Source of the DNA: Aromatoleum buckelii
GTDB taxonomy: Bacteria > Pseudomonadota > Gammaproteobacteria > Burkholderiales > Rhodocyclaceae
Assembly (NCBI RefSeq): GCF_012910785.2
Contig: NZ_WTVH02000010.1
Coordinates: 496,001 to 560,000 of the forward strand
Direction: 5' to 3'
DNA length: 64,000 bases
Shown here: positions 60,039 through 64,000 of the stretch, piece by piece
Layout of the letters: the number at the start of each line of letters is the position of its first letter
Position numbering within the stretch: position 1 is the stretch's first letter
Notes under the pieces: model-generated
What the model saw: only the letters and a program-made list of their open reading frames with translations
What the model was told of the DNA's origin: nothing
Database searches by the model: none
Program-made: the position numbers and the translations under genes

Positions 60039-61826
60039 GTGGCGCGGATCATCGATGCGAGTTCGCGGTTCAGGGCGGCTCCCGTGCCGCCGGGGAACGC
60101 GGCGGTCCCCGTCCCCGCGTCGTCGTCGCCTCGTGCTGCAGCGAAATCACTCGAAGTCACGCTCGGCCACGCCTCGCAGCAGGGGCTGCGGCCCGGCAAC
60201 GAGGACTTCGTCGGCGCGGTGACGCCCGACGGCGCGCCGCTCGCCGCCAAGGGGCTGCTGCTCGCGATCGCCGATGGTGTCGGCGGCCACGCGCGCGGCC
60301 GGGAGGCGGCCGAATATTCGGTACGCGGGCTCCTCGCCGACTATTTCTCGACGCCCGACACGTGGAGCGTCGAGAAATCGCTCGACGCCGTGATCGGCGC
60401 GCTGAACCGCTGGCTGCTCGCCCAGTCGGCGAAGTCGCGCGAGTACGCCGGCATGGCGACGACGCTGACCGCGTTCGTGCTGCGCGGGCGCCGTTACCAC
60501 GTCGCGCACGTCGGCGATTCGCGCGCGTACCTGCTGCGCGAGGGTGAGCTGTGCCGCCTGACCGAAGACCACACCTGGGAACACCCCGAGCTCAGCAACG
60601 TGCTGCGTCGCGCGGTCGGACTCGATGCGCAGCTCGCCGTCGACTATGACGACGGCGAGCTGGCCGCCGGCGATCGTTTCGTGCTTGTCACCGACGGTGT
60701 GTGGGGCACGCTCGGCGACGGCGGCATCATCGAGATCCTCAAGCGCCACCCGGGCGCCGAAGACGCGGCCGACGTGCTGACGCTCGAAGCCTTGGCGCGC
60801 GGCGCGACCGACAACTGCACCGCGCTGGTCGCGAACGTCGAGGCGGTGCCGCGGGACACGCTGCGCGACCGGTACGCCAGCGCGCGCCACCTGCCGCTGC
60901 CACCGCGGCTGAAGGCGGGCGACGTGCTCGACGACTTGCGGGTAGAGGAACTGCTGCACGAATCGCGCGTGACGCTGCTGTACCGCGTCACGCGTCTCGC
61001 GACCGATGAGGCGCTGGTGTTGAAGACCTTGCGCCCCGACGCGGCCGACGACGAGGCGGGGGGCGCGTTGCTGCGCGAGGAATGGCTCGCGCGACGCGTC
61101 CCGTCGCAAAGCTTCCCCGCGGTCGCGGAAGCCGACGCGCGCAGCGCGCTGTATTACCTGATGAGCTGGCACGAAGGCGAGACGCTCAAAGCGAAGCTCG
61201 CGCGCGGCCACCGCTTCGCGCCGCACGAGCTCGTCGCGATCGGTGGGCCGCTGCTGCGCGCGGTCGGCAGCCTGCACCGGCTCGGCATCGTGCACCGTGA
61301 CGTCAAGCCCGACAACGTCCATATCGACCGGCAAGGCCAGCTTCGCCTGCTCGACCTCGGCGTCGCCGCGTCGGACGCCGAAGACCTGCGCGAAATCAAC
61401 AATCCCGGCACGCCGTCGTACATGGCGCCGGAACTCTTCAGCGGCGGGACGGCGAACGAGTCGTCGGACCTCTACGCGTGCGGCGTGACGCTGTACGAAC
61501 TCTTGACGCGCAAGTACCCGTACGGCGAGGTCGAGCCGTTCCAGCGGCCGCGCTTTGGCGAGCCGGTGCCGCCGACGCGCTACCGCCCGGACACGCCGGG
61601 ATGGCTCGAAGCGGTGCTGCTGAAAGCCTGCGCGCGCGACGCAAAGGACCGCTTCGAGACTGCCGAAGAGTTCGTGCTCGCGCTCGAACGCAGCGCCCAC
61701 CGCCCGCTCGCCACGCAGCGCCGCATGCCCCTCATCGCGCGCAACCCGGCGCTCGCAGTCAAGCTCCTCGCCGCCGCGTCGCTGCTGCTGAACCTGATCC
61801 TGTTGTTCCTGCTCAGTCGGCGCTAG
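60039..61826 (+). CDS. PP2C phosphatase-Ser/Thr protein kinase fusion
   Basis: 595 residues. N-terminal PP2C-type phosphatase (about 35-265): NEDFVG, IADGVGGHARG, HVGDSRAYLL, TDGVWG, DNCTALV metal-site motifs. C-terminal kinase-like domain (about 285-560): LKTL lysine, VHRDVKPDNV catalytic loop, LLDLGVA in place of DFG, GTPSYMAPEL. The usual Gly-rich loop is not recognisable. It ends with a membrane helix (LAVKLLAAASLLLNLILLFLL). The start is GTG 60039 after GGGGAGAAG. A similar kinase gene lies among Pseudomonas nir/nas genes, so a role in nitrate assimilation control is likely but unproven. Confidence 0.9.
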   Translation: MARIIDASSRFRAAPVPPGNAAVPVPASSSPRAAAKSLEVTLGHASQQGLRPGNEDFVGAVTPDGAPLAAKGLLLAIADGVGGHARGREAAEYSVRGLLADYFSTPDTWSVEKSLDAVIGALNRWLLAQSAKSREYAGMATTLTAFVLRGRRYHVAHVGDSRAYLLREGELCRLTEDHTWEHPELSNVLRRAVGLDAQLAVDYDDGELAAGDRFVLVTDGVWGTLGDGGIIEILKRHPGAEDAADVLTLEALARGATDNCTALVANVEAVPRDTLRDRYASARHLPLPPRLKAGDVLDDLRVEELLHESRVTLLYRVTRLATDEALVLKTLRPDAADDEAGGALLREEWLARRVPSQSFPAVAEADARSALYYLMSWHEGETLKAKLARGHRFAPHELVAIGGPLLRAVGSLHRLGIVHRDVKPDNVHIDRQGQLRLLDLGVAASDAEDLREINNPGTPSYMAPELFSGGTANESSDLYACGVTLYELLTRKYPYGEVEPFQRPRFGEPVPPTRYRPDTPGWLEAVLLKACARDAKDRFETAEEFVLALERSAHRPLATQRRMPLIARNPALAVKLLAAASLLLNLILLFLLSRR

Positions 61827-61858
61827 ACCGATGATGAGCCTCTCCCGCGGAGCCCCCG

Positions 61859-63999
61859 ATGAAAACGAAAGCCACTTGTCCCTACTGCGGCGTCGGCTGC
61901 GGCGTGCTGATCGAACATGACGATCGCCGCATCACCGGCGTCGCCGGCGACCCCGAACATCCGGCGAACTTCGGGCGCCTGTGCACGAAAGGAGCGACGC
62001 TGCACCTCTCCGCGCGGCCCGAAACACGGCTGCTGCATCCGGAGCTGCGCGCCGCCCGCGGGGTGCCGCGCCAACGTGTCAGCTGGGACGTCGCGCTCGC
62101 GGCCGCCGCCGACCGTTTTGCCGCCGCGATCAACGAGCATGGCCCGGAGTCGGCCGCGTTCTACATTTCCGGGCAGCTCCTGACCGAGGATTACTACGTC
62201 TTCAACAAGCTCGTGAAAGGGCTGATCGGCACGAACAACATCGACTCGAACTCGCGGTTGTGCATGTCGAGCGCCGTCGCGGCGTACAAGCAGACGCTGG
62301 GCGCCGATGCGCCGCCCTGTTCGTACGAGGACTTCGCGCACACCGACTGCCTTCTGATCGCCGGCGCGAACCCGTCGTACGCGCATCCGGTCGCGTTCCG
62401 CCGCATCGAGGACGCGAAGGCCGCGCACCCCGGCATGAAGATCATCGTCGTCGATCCGCGCCGCACCGACACCGCCGCGGCCGCCGACCTGCACCTGCCC
62501 GTGCTGCCCGGCACCGACATCTGGCTCTACAACGCGATGCTCCACGTGCTGCTGTGGGAAGGACATGTCGACCAGGCGTTCGTGCGCGAGCACACGACCG
62601 GGTTCGACGCGCTGCGCGACCACGTCCGCGACGTCACGCCGGCGATCGCCGCCGAAGTCTGCGGGCTCGGCCGGCGCGGCGCCGACGACATCGTCACTGC
62701 CGCGCGCTGGTGGGGCGAGGCGAACGCTGCGATGTCGCTATGGTGTCAGGGGCTGAACCAGTCGACGCACGGCACGCACAACGGCACTGCGCTGATCGCG
62801 CTGTCGCTCGCGACCGGTAAGATCGGTCGTTCCGGCTGCGGCCCGTTCTCGCTGACCGGCCAGCCGAACGCGATGGGCGGGCGCGAAGTTGGCGGCATCG
62901 CGAACCTGATGTCCGGCCACCGCGACCTCGCGAACCCCGAGCATCGCGCCGAAGTCGCGCGGCTGTGGGGCGTCGACAGCGTGCCTTCGACGCCGGGGCT
63001 GACGGCGATCGAACTCTTCGACGCGGCGCACGACGGCAAGATCAAGGCGCTGTGGATCGCCTGCACGAACCCCGCGCAGTCGCTGCCCGAGCAGGAGCGG
63101 GTGCGCGAAGCGCTCTCGCGCTGCGACTTCGTCGTGCTGCAGGAGGCCTACTGCAACACCGAGACCGCGCCGTTCGCGGATCTGCTGCTGCCTGCCGCGA
63201 CGTGGGGCGAGAAGGAAGGCACGGTGACGAACTCGGAGCGGCGCATCACGCACGTTCATCGCGCCTTGACGCCGCCGGGCGAAGCGAGGGCCGACGGGCG
63301 CATCGTCTGCGATTTCGCGCGCGAACTCGGGCCGCGGCTCGGCAAGGACGCGGCGCGACTCTTCCCGTACGCGTCGCCGGCGGAAATCTTCGCCGAGCAC
63401 GCCGCCTCGACGCGCGGCCGCGATCTCGACATCGGCGGGCTGTCGTACGCGCTGCTGGATGCGGCCGGCCCGCAGCAGTGGCCCTTCCCGGAAGGCGCCG
63501 ACGTCGCCGACGCGGCGAGCCGCTCACGCCTTTACGCCGACGGCCGCTTCGCGACGACAGACGGCCGGGCGCATTTCGTCGTGCCGACCGAGCGGCTCAC
63601 CGCCGAGCGCGCCGACGCGCGCTATCCGCTGCACCTGACGACCGGCCGCCTGCGCGACCAGTGGCACGGCATGAGCCGCAGCGGCAAGGTCGCGCGGCTG
63701 TACAACCACGTCGACGAGGCCCGCATCGAGATGCACGCCGACGACCTCGCGCTGCGCGGGCTCAAGAGCGGCGATCTGGTGCACGTCAGGAGCCGCCGCG
63801 GCGACGTCGTGCTGCGCGCCGAAGCCTCCGCCGAAATCCGCTCCGGCCAGGCGTTCATCGCGATGCACTGGGGCGGCAATAGCCTGAACTCGGCCGGTGC
63901 GAACGCGCTGACGCTGCGCGACGTCGACCCCTACTCGAAGCAGCCCGAGCTCAAGCATGCGGCGGTGCAGGTCGAGAAGGCGGTGCTGCCCTTCCAGGC
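61859..63999 (+). CDS. nasA: Assimilatory nitrate reductase catalytic subunit (3'-truncated)
   Basis: Molybdopterin enzyme that reduces nitrate to nitrite in the cytoplasm. The first 713 residues are in the window and no stop is reached. The N-terminal [4Fe-4S] cysteines are C7, C10, C14 (CPYCGVGC) and C42 (GRLCTKG). SNSRLCMSSAVAAYK carries the likely Mo-site cysteine, and the molydopterin dinucleotide-binding domain begins near LHLTTGRLRDQWHGMSRSG. No Tat signal, as expected for the cytoplasmic Nas type. ATG 61859 is 32 bases after the kinase stop. Confidence 0.95.
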   Translation, partial: MKTKATCPYCGVGCGVLIEHDDRRITGVAGDPEHPANFGRLCTKGATLHLSARPETRLLHPELRAARGVPRQRVSWDVALAAAADRFAAAINEHGPESAAFYISGQLLTEDYYVFNKLVKGLIGTNNIDSNSRLCMSSAVAAYKQTLGADAPPCSYEDFAHTDCLLIAGANPSYAHPVAFRRIEDAKAAHPGMKIIVVDPRRTDTAAAADLHLPVLPGTDIWLYNAMLHVLLWEGHVDQAFVREHTTGFDALRDHVRDVTPAIAAEVCGLGRRGADDIVTAARWWGEANAAMSLWCQGLNQSTHGTHNGTALIALSLATGKIGRSGCGPFSLTGQPNAMGGREVGGIANLMSGHRDLANPEHRAEVARLWGVDSVPSTPGLTAIELFDAAHDGKIKALWIACTNPAQSLPEQERVREALSRCDFVVLQEAYCNTETAPFADLLLPAATWGEKEGTVTNSERRITHVHRALTPPGEARADGRIVCDFARELGPRLGKDAARLFPYASPAEIFAEHAASTRGRDLDIGGLSYALLDAAGPQQWPFPEGADVADAASRSRLYADGRFATTDGRAHFVVPTERLTAERADARYPLHLTTGRLRDQWHGMSRSGKVARLYNHVDEARIEMHADDLALRGLKSGDLVHVRSRRGDVVLRAEASAEIRSGQAFIAMHWGGNSLNSAGANALTLRDVDPYSKQPELKHAAVQVEKAVLPFQ

Positions 64000-64000
64000 G

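Noticed and set aside
60147-61700. 517-residue minus-strand open frame opposite the PP2C-kinase gene
   Set aside because: Codon-bias shadow; the plus-strand protein has clear phosphatase and kinase motifs.

Overview
The window is GC-rich (about two thirds G+C), densely packed chromosomal DNA from a betaproteobacterium. The gene orders mla-ibaG-murA-hisGD, hisBHAFIE-tatABC, rlmN-pilF-rodZ-ispG-hisS-yfgM-bamB-der and hfq-hflXKC-hisZ-purA, together with assimilatory nitrate reduction and a PEP-CTERM protein, suggest Rhodocyclales (Azoarcus/Aromatoleum/Thauera type). That placement is inference; no rRNA gene is present. I see no prophage, insertion sequence or CRISPR array.

Layout: 1-6.9 kb holds the Mla phospholipid-transport operon (mlaF cut by the window edge), an ABC exporter pair, ibaG and murA. 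6.9-16.2 kb holds rnk, histidine biosynthesis (hisGD, an inverted hisC, hisBHAFIE), a HIT protein and tatABC. 16.3-20.9 kb holds a DegS-like protease, a Nif3 protein, a FimV-like protein and a DUF2889 protein. 21-38.8 kb is housekeeping: sucCD, ndk, rlmN (with an unusual in-frame insertion), pilF, rodZ, ispG, hisS, the bam/der block, hfq-hflXKC, hisZ and purA. 38.9-42.8 kb has two separately transcribed tRNA-Leu(CAG) genes, rnr and rlmB.

42.8-55.5 kb is the accessory part. A compact eleven-gene type II secretion/type IV pilus-like operon runs leftward. It encodes GspG, GspF, GspE, PilM/N/O/P-like proteins, a lipoprotein secretin ending in a cohesin-like domain, and three more pseudopilins. 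Facing away from it is a PEP-CTERM (exosortase-substrate) protein behind a sigma54-like promoter. Next, convergently, comes a secreted subtilisin-like protease with two Ig-like domains. Its 5' leader carries a recognisable cyclic-di-GMP-I (GEMM) riboswitch and a possible Shine-Dalgarno-sequestering hairpin. Together these suggest a locus for building or remodelling extracellular matrix under c-di-GMP and sigma54 control (inference).

55.6-64 kb is the nitrate assimilation operon: an NtrC-like site, a near-consensus sigma54 promoter, nirB, nirD, a nitrate transporter, a PP2C phosphatase-protein kinase fusion, and the catalytic assimilatory nitrate reductase, which runs off the window end.
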